Source of the DNA: Odontesthes bonariensis
Taxonomy: Eukaryota > Chordata > Actinopteri > Atheriniformes > Atherinopsidae
Reading direction: 5' to 3'
NCBI RefSeq assembly: GCF_027942865.1
Contig: NC_134516.1
Coordinates: 25,131,322 to 25,195,321 of the forward strand
Length of the DNA: 64,000 bases
The translations under genes and the position numbers were made by a program. Positions 50,896 to 61,998 of this stretch are shown piece after piece (the stretch's first letter is position 1; each line of letters opens with the position of its first letter). The notes under the pieces are model-generated. The model saw only the letters and a program-made list of their open reading frames with translations. It was not told the origin of the DNA and did not search any database.

Positions 50896-51689
50896 CGTGA
50901 TGTAGAAGGCGGGGTTATCTTTTTAGAATATCGGCCATGTTTTTTCATCGCACCGCTTAACACCAGAGCAAGTGCAAGTAAAGGTTGGGAAACTTTGTTA
51001 ATACTCATAAAAGCAACGCCATGTCAAAGCCGAATGTTAAACCGTGTGACAAAACAATATGAGGTGTAATCTTACCATCCCGTTAGCGCGTAATTCAACT
51101 TGTATTTCAACTTTCTTGTTACGTAGCCGTTTTGCTAACGGAGCTTCTGCCTGTAATAACGTCGCTGTACACATAGCGCTGTGTGGCGATGGTGGGGATA
51201 ATGGTGATATGACAGAATCAGAAGACCAATAGTAACTTATTTGTTTGTTTATTTGCTCTATAAACGCTGCCGATTTCTAGGGGAATGCCTTAAGATGTGA
51301 AAGAATGGTGCCAAGTTTCATTGTCCGTCAGTGGAATAGTAATTTACCGTTAATCTATGGTGGTTTCTCTTCCCCGGTAATGGAGCCTGGTTATGTGTTT
51401 GAGCAGAGCAGACAGATGTGTCCAGATGTTTTGAACATGCTTAATAATTATTATTACTTCATTATATAGCACATTTTAAAACATACATTTACAAAGTGCT
51501 TCACAACAATAATAAAACAGTAATGCAAAACATGCCTTCATACATACATACATACATACATACATACATACATACATCCTGTATATACATACATACATGT
51601 ATAATTTCCTCCACTCTGTCTGTACACATAGCCTAGCTTTACATTAACCTGTTTTATTAATGTTTGCAGATGACTAAGAGGGAAACCTG
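50896..51689. other. Transposon 5' region
   Basis: Probably promoter and 5' UTR of the transposase gene. It has a CATA tetranucleotide microsatellite at about 51540-51585. A splice acceptor (TTTGCAG) at 51669 precedes the first recognised coding exon, so an upstream untranslated exon is likely. Confidence 0.5.
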
Positions 51690-53763
51690 ATGCTATACTG
51701 GAGGGACATCTGTGTAAAATATGCCCAGGGCCAATACCACTTCTCTACTGGCAAACGTCCAGGGGCCAAGAAGTGGAAAAGAGCCCTGGAAAAAATTGAT
51801 GCTTGTCCCCTGCAGAGCCACACGAAAGATCTGTTCGGGAGAAGCCTTCTGTGCTCCTGTGGGTTCCACAAGGTAAGTGAAATAATTTACTAAGTCCTGA
51901 TAAGTCACTGCAGCATGTGGATTTATTTATTGAACAATATATATCTGCACAATTCTGGAGAAAACTGTGAGTGTAGGATTCTGTGTTGCATGTGGCATGG
52001 CCCTCTTTTTGTAACCCCCCCCAGCCAGCACATCTGTCATCAGCCGCTGGCTCCAGTAAGGCAGCAGAGGTTCAGATGGAGGCAGGTCGAGTCCGAGTCG
52101 GCGCAGAGGTAGGGAGAGGAGACACGGAGACAGGGAGAGGAGACACAGAGACAGGGAGTGGAGACACGGTGATAAGGAGAGGAGACAAAGAAGCAGGGAG
52201 TGGAGACACAGTGACAGGGAGAGGAGACACAGAGGCAAGGAGTGGAGACACAGAGTCAAGGAGTGGAGACACAGAGTCAAGGAGTGGAGACACAGAGGCA
52301 GGGGGAGTCCATGACAAGACCGAGTCAGGGAGAGGAAACACGGAGGCAGGAACATCAGTGGCAGGACAGGGAGTGAAATGTTTCAAGTGTGATGAGCTAG
52401 TGGAAGGAGGACATTTTTCAGAGCACCTGTCTGACCACCACACAGATGAGACATGTGACACCTGTGGGGCCAAGGTGCAGGGTACTGTTGGTCTGTTGAC
52501 CCACATTCAACAGGTTCACTATACAGCTTTCATTTCGCCATCACCACAAAAGCCACACAAAAGCACTACCAAACCGGTCCGTTCTTCAACAGCTCTTCCA
52601 TCGAAGACAACGCCATTTCTGGTCGGTCCCACTTCACTGCAACGCCACACTGCTACTCCAATTAATTGGAGAGGGTTTCTTCCGGAGCAGTTTCGGAGGG
52701 TAATTCATGAAGCAGATCAGGTGTGGGTTGCTAAATGCCTCTATGAGCCCACAGGCCAGCTGAGGCAAAAACTACAAGCTTTCTGGTTTTACCCCCCACT
52801 GGAGCCCAAACCATCTCCTCCTGAGCCCGGGTGGTACTATCGGCAGAGGTTGTTCATCTGGGCGCCAATGAGAATGTGGGGAATTTCATTGAAATGCCCA
52901 CAATGTTCATTTAAGATGAACAGCTCTGGGATATACAGAAAGGTAAGGGAGGTGATCGACGTGGATAGCCGCTACTACCTGGTGGGAGGGGACTATCCAC
53001 GTTGCAGCAAGTGCGCTCAGCCAGTCTGCCCATGGAGTCAAGAAATTCTGTCACAGGTGGATGTGGCACACAGGAGTCTGTTCCCCGCTGTCCTCACTAC
53101 ACAGCTGGCTCTCGACAGGAGATGTATGACTTTCCTGAAGCCAAGGACCAGCGGGAACAGTTCCTCCTACATGCAGTCTGCAATACAGGAAGCCCACAGC
53201 GAGGAGTGGGCGCGGCAGACCATCCGCTACCTGTCGGACTGTGAACGCCACAAGAAGATGGCTGCCTTCGTCCCCTCTGCAGCTGTTTATCTTCCTCCAC
53301 CACCCTTCAGGCCCCTTCCACTCGCCCAGTGGTTTGAGACTGTCCACTCCAACGACATCCTCAGCCATGTGGATGAGATGAAGGGGGTCATCACATCCAC
53401 CTATGGGAGAATACTTAAAATGGATTCGACCAAGAAGGTAAGGGTTTCAACAGTAAAAAGATATATAAAATAGAACATGTATAATTACAGGAAATTGGTT
53501 TACTTCTTAGTGCTTGTATTGTGTTTTACAGATCACCAAGAAGCTAGCTGGCAAGATCGGGGACAGTGCTTCTTGGATGACCAACATTGGAAATGAGTTT
53601 GGCCAGGTGTTAAACTCTCTGTTGACAACGGGTGAAGGTGCAGGGTTGGAGGATCTGTGCCAGGGCATCGTCACTCGGTACCAGAACGCTGGCCAAGCTG
53701 AGCCTGAAGTCATTTACGTCGACCGGGACTGTTGCAACCAGTCAGGTGGGTGAAAATTCCTTA

Positions 53764-53844
<81 letters not shown>

Positions 53845-56320
53845 TCACTGTTAGAACCATTTGTAGTAAATGTATTTATATAATACAAATGTCACTTTGG
53901 GGAAAAGTGGTACAGGCAATTGGGAGTTTACTTGGTGTAACCACACACAGATGTTGTGGTCTATGTTATTATGAATGGTTGTTTTTCACAGGTGTGTCTT
54001 CTGTGACAAAGCTGTTTCACCCGTGGAAGTCTGCAGTGCGGCTGGACAGCTTCCACTTCATGAGGCGCTTTAGCTGCGGCCTCACTACAGAGCACCACCC
54101 TCTCTATGGCACCTTTTGTGCCAAGATTTCCTCCTGTGTCTTTGAATGGGACCAAGAGGATGTGCAACGCCTGAAGCAGGCAAAGACAGGGGAGTGGAGG
54201 AACAGCCACAGCGGACACCCCCCAACTGAAGAACAGCTCCTTGCATCCATCAGCCCAGGGGAACTGAAGAGGCACTGCAGGAGGAGGACACGTGGAGTGG
54301 AGGAGATGCGGCGCATGATTTCCGGGCTCCTGGAATCAGTGTGGGACCTGACCGACACCACAGGGCTGCGTCTGGTGAACCATGACAGCATGCCCCACGT
54401 CTGGGAGAAGCAGCAGAAGCACCTGGAGTGCCTCCAAGACCCTGCAGGTGTATTACTGTACACAAAGGTGGGGACACTCAAGAAGGGCGGCAAGGAGTTG
54501 GACGTCCTGAGGTGTGGTAGGGGGTCCTCCTCCCTGGAGAGTTTCCACCGGCACCAGTGTGCATTCGTCCCAGGTACAATCACACCTAGGCATACTTACT
54601 GTATTGTATGTCTTTTTTTTAAAAATATGACAGAGAATGTGTTGTTCAATTATTCAAAATAACACAATTAACACTGTCGGGTATTCATATGTATTCACTT
54701 AGTGTTTTGTTTCTTAGGCTGGCGGTGCAATGCTGTGCATATGCAGATGTATATGCTGGAGGGGGCATCAGGGTGGAACATGGGCCGGGCCAAGGAAGCA
54801 GTAGACGTGGAGGGGGCTTCAACCCTCAGAAGCTTTGACGTTCGCTTGATGTCCCACCTGAACAACCTCAGCCAGCGCGTCCATGGTTGTGCTCTGGTGC
54901 CAGAGTTCACTCCACCAGGGAAACCTACTAGTAAGAGATCCAAAACAAACTAAGCAACACTGATTGACCAGAGTATTCCATCCCCTCCTCCTCTCTTCCT
55001 TAGGCTGCCCCCTACTCAGAGGACATGCATTTCTGCTGTGTGATGATTGTGCTACTCATGGAGGAGATGGATGTGTATGCATGTCCTTTCTTCATCTTTG
55101 TGTTTATACTGGTTACAGGCGAGCGCATTGGAGTGGAATATTTATTGGCCCAGACCAACAGAGGTGACCTCCTGGCTCCATCGCAGGTCCCTGAAGTCCC
55201 CTCGCAGGTGCCTGAGGAGGAGGAGGAGGAGCCGGATGACACCTTCAGCACGCCTGACATTGTGAGCCAGTCAGCTGCGATAGGGGCTGGTGATCCTCCG
55301 AGTGCTGTGATGGGTGACGCTGAACCCGGACCCCTTGTCGCAGAGGTCAATAACACTTTCTGTAACACTTTACTCTAAAGCACAATATTTAACTGAAGTA
55401 AATGTGGTTACATTTTAATAAGATAAATGAATGTAAAATCAGCATGGCTCACATATTAGAAACAAGAGTGTACATTTATTTGCTTGGTTATTCTTTTTCT
55501 CACTTATCACTTTTCAGACCAGTCAATGTGACTCGAGGTGTTGCAGGATGGGAGGCAGTTGATGCCCTAGCATCCTACCTACTTGGCTTGAATCGCACCA
55601 TCACAGCCTTGTCAGCCAAGGAGGAGGAGGAAATAGTCCACCGCTGCACAGCTCTCCATGCCATGGACAAGAAGCCTTCAAGGTACAAAATAGTAATTAT
55701 TTTGTACACCAGAATTAAACATACATTCCATGGGCTGAATGAAGAATATGGATGTCTCTTTCACCATTTAGCTACACCCAGAAGGCTAGGAAGAAAGCGC
55801 GGGCATCAGGAGGACCGTGGAGAGCACCGAGGAAGCCGAGTGGCTCTGCTCCTGGACAGCAGGCGGCAGAGAGGGGCTTTCTATCATTTTGGTTCAATGC
55901 AAATCATTGATTAAGAGACAGCACATGTTATTAAGTGTAAATTACTTTATTTCAATCCCTACTGACATTGTCACTTGGTTCTTCGTGGCTTTACAACCTT
56001 GTTCACAGCCCAGATCATATCACACTTCTCTCCCACAGACTATACATGACTCACGGCCAAGCAGCCCACAGGGTCAGTGAGTGTGTCTGCCTCAGACTGG
56101 CCAAGGAGTTCGAGCAGTCACGCAACAGGCCCAAGGACATGAACGGGAAAACCCTGCCCATCCCTCAGTCGATTGTGAGTATGTACAGCCACATTAGACA
56201 GCTGCTGGAGGACAGCAGGGTTGTCCTGGTCCAGACGACGCTGGCTCTGGTGCCGGTGAACAACACCACGGTCTCTGCATGGTATGTGTTATTTAATTTA
56301 CCTTCCCCATACAGCTAAGA

Positions 56321-56355
<35 letters not shown>

Positions 56356-57127
56356 TGTATATATAAAAATATTTAACTTAAGAAAAACCAAGAAAACCCT
56401 CCACCTGCATGCTTGTTAGAAAATATGTAATACGCTGTAATAACCTTAGGGAGGGATGATAGGCTTACACATATAAAATAATGAATGTTTGTCTTGTAGG
56501 CTGCTTAGGAGGGACAAGAAGAAGGACAGGAACATGCTGTTGCAAGGTACAGTTCTCCCTCAACAGCTGCACCTGGCCAAGGAGCCTCTCCCTCCAATCA
56601 GCACTCTCCCGGCTGCCCCTGTGCAACATGCACACCAACAGATGACCTTTGAGGAGCCAGAAAACCGCGAGGGCGAAGCTTTCCCCCGCCAGCGCATTCT
56701 TGCGGCAAACAAGCCTGCAGTCATCTCTCCGCCACCTCCACCTCCTCAGTTCCCTCCACAATTTGGGCCAGCTCCGTTCCAGCGAGCTCCCTTTTCATAT
56801 GCTCCCCCATTTCCCCACTTTCCATCTACACATGCTCCTCCTTTTTCTCAGGCTCCTCAACCACAAGCTCCTCCAGAGTGCCTTCCAGGTGCCCAGCCAA
56901 GGCAACCTGCCTGGATGCTGAACAAAGCTGCCCAGGAGGATGAGGAGCGAATGGCAAGGGGGGAACAGCCCCGGAAGAGGCTCAAAAAGGAGAAATACCA
57001 CTACACCTGCAAAGTGTGTGGCCAGGACAAAAACAAACAGACTGGACACACCCAGCTAAAGGGGCGGTGGTACAGTCCAGAGTCAGGACAGACCCTGGAT
57101 GGCTGGAGGAAGAGTGGAGGGCTATAG
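51690..57127 (+). CDS. Transposase-like protein with DUF6729-type domain (~10 exons)
   Basis: Coding exons read by eye: 51690-51872, 52025-53437, 53532-53745, 53992-54573, 54718-54930, 55119 to about 55345, about 55518-55682, 55772 to about 55880, 56039-56281 and 56500-57127. Most joins are GT-AG and in phase; the ends of exons six to eight are uncertain. Domains in order: a 61-residue N-terminal segment; a repeat-rich spacer; two C2H2-like fingers (CFKCDELV, CDTCGAKV...HIQQVHY); a Cys-rich core with WGISLKCPQCSFKMN and CSKCAQPVCPWSQEIL, resembling the DUF6729 proteins of teleosts; an RNase H-like region with KMDSTKK, EVIYVDRDC and AVRLDSFHFMRRF as candidate acidic catalytic sites; an acidic and then Pro-rich linker; and a C-terminal CKVCGQDKNKQTGH finger. 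Expected length is about 1300-1400 residues. The role as transposase is inferred. Confidence 0.72.
52116..52300 (+). repeat. 21-bp coding minisatellite
   Basis: About nine tandem units such as GGGAGAGGAGACACGGAGACA encode RGDTETG/SGDTEAR-type heptads in exon 2 of the transposon gene. The repeats are hydrophilic and presumably a flexible spacer. The unit length is a multiple of three, so expansion keeps the frame. Confidence 0.85.
53766..53844 (+). repeat. (CT)n-(CA)n microsatellite in intron
   Basis: About 30 CT dinucleotides followed by about 10 CA dinucleotides directly after the donor of exon 3. Such a tract next to a splice site could affect splicing and is likely to be polymorphic. Confidence 0.95.
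56323..56365 (+). repeat. (TA)n microsatellite in intron
   Basis: A run of about 17 TA units, then TACTGTATATATA, in the intron between the last two coding exons. Confidence 0.9.
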
Positions 57128-57179
57128 TCACCATTACTTCGCTCTCTCTGTTGTTTGTCTGTCTGTCTCTGGGTTGTGA

Positions 57180-58197
57180 GGTTGCTGCGTGTGTGAGTGA
57201 GTGAGTGAGTGTGTGTGTGGGAGCCGCTGCTGCGTGTGTGAGTGAGTGAGTGTGTGTGTGGGAACCGCTGCTGCGTGTGTGAGTGAGTGAGTGTGTGTGT
57301 GTGTGTGTGGGAGCTGCTGCTGCGTGTGTGTGTGAGTGAGTGTGTGTGTGTGTGGAAGCTGCTGCTGCGTGTGTGTGTGAGTGAGTGTGTGTGTGTGTGG
57401 GAGCTGCTGCTGCGTGTGTGTGTGAGTGAGTGAGTGAGTGTGTGTGTGGGAGCTGCTGCTGCGTGTGTGTGTGTGTGAGTGTGTGTGTGTGTGGGAGCTG
57501 CTGCTGCGTGTGTGAGTGAGTGAGTGAGTGTGTGTGTGTGTGTGTGTGTGGGAGCTGCTGCTGCGTGTGTGTGTGAGTGAGTGAGTGTGTGTGTGGGAGC
57601 TGCTTCTGCGTGTGTGAGTGAGTGTGTGTGTGTGTGGGAGCTGCTGCTGCATGTGTGAGTGAGTGTGTGTGTGTGTGTGGGAGCTGCTGCTGCGTGTGTG
57701 AGTGAGTGTGTGTGTGTGTGGGAGCTGCTGCTGCGTGTGTGAGTGAGTGTGTGTGTGTGTGGGAGCTGCTGCTGCGTGTGTGAGTGAGTGTGTGTGTGTG
57801 TGGGAGCTGCTGCTGCGTATGTGAGTGAGTGTGTGTGTGTGTGGGAGCTGCTGCTGCGTGTGTGAGTGAGTGAGTGAGTGTGTGTGTGTGTGTGTGTGTG
57901 GGAGCTGCTGCTGCGTGTGTGTGTGAGTGAGTGAGTGTGTGTGTGGGAGCTGCTTCTGCGTGTGTGAGTGAGTGTGTGTGTGTGTGGGAGCTGCTGCTGC
58001 ATGTGTGAGTGAGTGTGTGTGTGTGTGTGGGAGCTGCTGCTGCGTGTGTGAGTGAGTGTGTGTGTGTGTGGGAGCTGCTGCTGCGTGTGTGAGTGAGTGT
58101 GTGTGTGTGTGGGAGCTGCTGCTGCGTATGTGAGTGAGTGTGTGTGTGTGTGGGAGCTGCTGCGTGTGAGTGTGAGCTGCTGCGTGTGTGTGTGTGC
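57180..58197 (+). repeat. GAGCTGCTGCTGCGTGTGTGAGTGAG minisatellite
   Basis: About 20 tandem units of roughly 42-62 bp, each with GGGAGCTGCTGCTGCG plus variable runs of TG and GAGT. A ~345-bp block (57428-57768) recurs almost unchanged downstream (57860-58120), a higher-order duplication. Lies just beyond the stop codon of the transposon gene, within the element. Open frames through it on minus are repeat artefacts. Confidence 0.95.
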
Positions 58198-58202
58198 CAA
58201 AG

Positions 58203-58261
58203 GTTCGGTTCTGTTCTGTTCTGTTCTGTTCTGTTCTGTTCTGTTCTGTTCTGTTCTGTTT
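58203..58261 (+). repeat. (GTTCT)n pentanucleotide repeat
   Basis: About eleven units of GTTCT (GGTTCTGTTCT...), following the minisatellite. Confidence 0.95.
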
Positions 58262-59036
58262 CCTGAGCTCCTGAACGATATGTATATAGTGTTTGTTAAA
58301 TTAAAGTTAATAATTTTTGCCAAGAACAGCCTTCATGTTTTTATTTAATTTCCTCTTGAATAACAGGACAGTGAGTGTCATCCACTGAATGTGATTGTGA
58401 AAACCAAAGCCAGAATCATTTACATTTATTCACAAAACACAACACTCTTTGCTGCTCAATTTGGAATTTGTTTTATTCATTTGTGCTGCACAGATGTAGT
58501 CTCTCAAATAATTGAGATTACTATAAAGGAGGGGAAACATGATGGGGACTTATTTACATTTACAGTTATAGACTGTTAATACTGTTTTAACTTTAAATGT
58601 AGCACATGGCAATTTGAGTTAATTATTTGAATATTATATCATATTCATTTCATCATATTTAATGCATTCATGTGCGTAATTACATAATAACAGGGTTATT
58701 ACTTTGGTGATTTGTATGGAAAAAGAGTTCCTGTGTTAAAAATGACTACGTTACCCAAAATACATTGCGAGACGAGAGAGCAAGCTAAGATGCAAGTGAT
58801 ATTGCCACAGCACCGGTTCGTATCCCGCAAGAGACATGACGATTAAAGTGATGATAAACCTTGCAATAAGTGCAGAACTGTGTGTAAACAATGTTGAGAA
58901 GATAGAAGAGTGGGTAAAAAATATATATAGTGTACGTTCTCCTCCTTTTTTCCTCCTTTTCTTTCTCTCTCTTTCCCCCTTTTTCCCCCCTTTTTTTTTT
59001 CTTTCCCCTCGCCGGGCAGTCCCTTTTGCCCCATTT
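58262..59036. other. Transposon 3' region
   Basis: AT-rich, then a C/T-rich tract (58940-59020). No coding exon is recognised. Confidence 0.45.
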
Positions 59037-59171
59037 TTGTGTTAGGACCTCGTTTGAAACTCTTTGATGTGTTAGGACCTTGGTTAGGACCTGTTAGGAA
59101 ATGTAGCAATATGTTCGGAAAATGTTAGGATATGTTCGGACCTCAGAGACAGTCCAGAAACTGGCGGGTAC
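59037..59171 (-). repeat. Right 135-bp terminal inverted repeat
   Basis: Exact inverse complement of 50726-50860 by eye, ending CTGGCGGGTAC at the junction. Confidence 0.92.
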
Positions 59172-59183
59172 GGCCACGACAAC
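59172..59183 (-). pseudogene. First 12 nt of a tRNA-Ser gene (array type)
   Basis: GGCCACGACAAC on plus is, on minus, GTTGTCGTGGCC: the exact 5' start of the tRNA-Ser units at 13.5-17.9 kb. The rest of the tRNA is missing because the transposon lies there. The spacer that follows is an array spacer most like that after copy 4. Confidence 0.82.
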
Positions 59184-59373
59184 AACATACATGCATGTTC
59201 ACCTTTGATATTCATCGGTTACAAATCATCATTTTCATGAAGGACTTCAACTCCTGAGAGAGACCTAAGTTATGGCGATCAAGAAAAAGCTTTTTTGTTT
59301 GTTTGTTAGAAATGGTCAGTCTTCGAAATATGTGAGAGGAAGGAGTTGTGTCTTCAGAGATCAATCTGTGCAG

Positions 59374-61782
59374 GGGCCCGTTGCACAAAAGTAGGATTTA
59401 GACATCCAGGATGAATTACTTAGCCAGGTTCAAGGAATCCAAAACATGGGCGCCCAGGCTTAGTTGGTTGCACAAAGGCCAATCCAGGATGAGCAGACAC
59501 GGATTCATTAAGCCAGCTGAAAGCGATCCTGGATAAGTGCTGCACACGGCTTTCTTAAATAGACCCCACGATCGATCATAGATTCACTCATTCACCATTC
59601 CAACAAGGGCGGCGTATTTCTCCCCAGCGGAGCAATAATTATTAATGGAAGTATATGAAGAGGTGACGGAGAAAATAAAACAAAAAGGAAATACTGCCAC
59701 AGTTAAAAAACAAAGGGAGCAAGCGTGGCAAACCATTGCTGACCTCCTGAATGCGTAAGTAGTGCACAAATCACACTCACCACTCCACTGAAATTATCAC
59801 AATTAGGCAGTGTTCGAACTACGGGGGACTCGGGGGATCCGAGACCCCCTGAAACTGACAAGAGACCCCCCTGAAAACATGATTTGGGAAATGTTGGGGG
59901 GTCTCTAAAATATTGGCAAAATGTGATTTCCCCTGATGAGATATGATTGCAGACGCGATGCGTGTGGAGGTGTGGAGCCTGTGTGCGTAATTGGCATAAA
60001 GCTGTGCTGTCCGCCGCGTATGATTCTGTATAGCTTCTCATGTGTTTTCGAGATCCGCGCTCTGAGTCAAGCGCAAGCAAGCAACCAAAATGGACATGGC
60101 AGCAACTTTTTATTAAGAATGTGCCTGCCCACACATTGCCTGTACTGTTTTAGCAGTGAAAAAAAAAAACGCAATTAAAGGACTTGCAAGCATCTTCATC
60201 TCCTTCCCTGGGCATAGAAGACTCTGTGACATCAAGTTCTATAGGATTGCAGGTAAGAATTTTTTTTTTTTTTTAAATTACAGTTACAATTACAATGTTA
60301 ACATTCAGAGTAAGATACTCATTGCATCGTATTACAGGTTTCCCCGTTGTCATTGATGCAGTGGACTGCACACACATCAAAATAAAATCCCCCTCAGGTG
60401 GCCATGAGGGGGATTTTGTGAAAAGGAAAAACTTCCACAGCATCAATGTACAGGTGAACATGACTTTTGATAAAGTTAATTAATGAACACTGTACATTGC
60501 CTGTGATGTGCATTAATTGGTTTAACATCTTATCATTTCAGATGGTCTGCAATGCTGACTATTTGATCAGTAATGTTGTGGCAAAGTGGCCCGGCTCGGT
60601 CCACGACTCCCGAGTGTTTCGGAACTCAGAGATTTATCGGCGCCTATCACAAGGTGAGCCACAGAACCTCTATTGATAACCACTTTTAACATCATGGCTG
60701 TGTTAAGACTGTCACTACTTATGAGGTTGTGATGGTAACATTTTGTATTCACAGGTGAATTCCTGGGTGTATTGCTGGGTGACAGAGGGTATGCCTGCCA
60801 GCCTTTTCTGCTCACTCCATTTGCAGACCCTCTGGAGGCACAACTGGCATACAACCATGCCCATGCCAGAACAAGGGCCCGGATAGAAATGACATTTGGC
60901 CTACTAAAGGCACGCTTTCAGTGTCTGACCCACCTGAGAGTCAGCCCAGACAGGGCATGTGATGTCATTGTGGCCTGTGCTGTCCTCCACAATGTGGCCT
61001 GCCTGAGAAAGGAGAGGGCCCCCAGAGTGCCAGCTCTCATAGACCGGGACATTCCTGCCATCTTCCCGGATGACGACTGTGGTCGGCTGGTCAGAGACCA
61101 ACATGTGTTAAATTATTTTAATTAGTATTGCATGTTTATTTAAGTTGTGCCTGCAATGGCAGAAGATTTTTGTGCTGTATAGGCAAGGCAATTTTATTTG
61201 TATTACCATTTTTACAAACAGTTTGTCTCAAACTGCATGCTTTGATTCTGTGCTTTTTGTCTTGTAGAGCACTGTGAGACTTCAGTTTTGAAAGGAGTTG
61301 ATGGTTTACTTGCTTTGATTCATCCTTGTTCAATAAAGGAACATCATGGTACTCTCTAATGTGTATTTATATTTATATGGTGATGTACTTTATGTGTAGT
61401 CTGTGGGAAACTAAATTATCTAGTGGTTCATCTAAAATCATCAGTTATCTAAAATGATTGTAATTAATGATCACAAATGTTTCAATAATGATAGTAGGTA
61501 TAGTTAAATGTTTTAACAATATGTTCTAGGCAGTGGAATAAATATTGGTTTCCATTTGTGGCTACCGCTGACTGAGATAAGGAATGAGATTAAATAGATC
61601 CTGGAACTTAGCCTGGTCTGGAGCAGGCTAGCTTCACAGAATAAATCTCCATGGTAACTTAGGTCTGAACATATCCCACTTCCCTTATCCTACTTTTTTG
61701 CAACCGGATCACGGATAAGTTGATCCAGGATAGCCAACATATCCCCGCTTAATCCCTTATCCTACTTTTGTGCAACGGGCCC
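59374..61782 (+). mobile_element. PIF/Harbinger element, copy 2
   Basis: Same tips (GGGCCCGTTGCACAAAAGTA) and CAG flanks (59371-59373 and 61783-61785) as copy 1. It shares the Myb-region stop and the internal CAGTGTTCGAA fragment (from 59808), so it arose by duplication of the region and not by a new transposition. Confidence 0.88.
60341..61125 (+). CDS. Harbinger transposase (HARBI1-like), copy 2
   Basis: Same three coding blocks as at 19070-19855: FPVVIDAVDCTHIKIKSPSG, NADYLISNVVAKWPGSVHDS and GDRGYACQPFLLTPF to RIEMTFGLLKARFQ. A few residues differ, for instance AKWPGS here against AKCPGS; the Trp form is the usual one in this family, so copy B looks less decayed. The N-terminal part is incomplete as in copy 1. 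Confidence 0.75.
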
Positions 61783-61924
61783 CAGGTGAACAGCTGGGCC
61801 CCACACTTTGAGAAGCACTGATTAAAGCCATGAGATGAAGTGCCTCCAAGTACAGACTGTTTTGGAAGCCCAGCACTCCTGAAAACAGTTATGGCCCCAT
61901 GTTGATGTACATAATAACACCTTA

Positions 61925-61998
61925 AGGCACTGCTGGGATTTGAACCCAGGATCTCCTGTTTACTAGACAGGCACTTTGACCAACTAAGCCACAGCGCC
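61925..61998 (-). tRNA. tRNA-Thr (AGT)
   Basis: 74 nt. The acceptor GGCGCTG/CAGTGCC closes with one wobble, the anticodon arm CCTGT-CTAGTAA-ACAGG gives AGT, and the T arm CTGGG/CCCAG is perfect. Looks functional. It is the homologue of the degenerate TGT copy at 20654. Confidence 0.88.

Larger units (their letters stand above)
50726..59171 (+). mobile_element. 8.4-kb DNA transposon targeting tRNA-Ser genes (Dada-like)
   Basis: The element starts GTACCCGCCAGTTTCTGG and ends with the exact inverse; the inverted repeats (50726-50860 and 59037-59171) match over all 135 bp by eye. It carries a spliced plus-strand gene for a large protein (51690-57127), a long minisatellite and simple repeats. Both ends adjoin GTGGCC from the 5' part of tRNA-Ser genes. 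The Dada superfamily of DNA transposons is known to insert into tRNA and snRNA genes with 6-7 bp duplications; assignment here is by target and size, not by protein comparison. Perfect inverted repeats and long open exons suggest a recent, possibly active element. Confidence 0.82.

Noticed and set aside
51927-52506. Leu/Ser-rich minus open frames opposite the transposase
   Set aside because: Shadows of the 21-bp coding minisatellite on the other strand.
57001-58323. 440-codon minus open frame made of THTHSL and AAAP repeats
   Set aside because: It is a translation of the minisatellite; such repeats lack stops by composition.
50722-59175. GGCC as a 4-bp target duplication of the large transposon
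   Set aside because: GGCC is the palindromic end of GTGGCC in two tRNA-Ser 5' starts facing each other, so it reflects the tRNA target and not a simple duplication.
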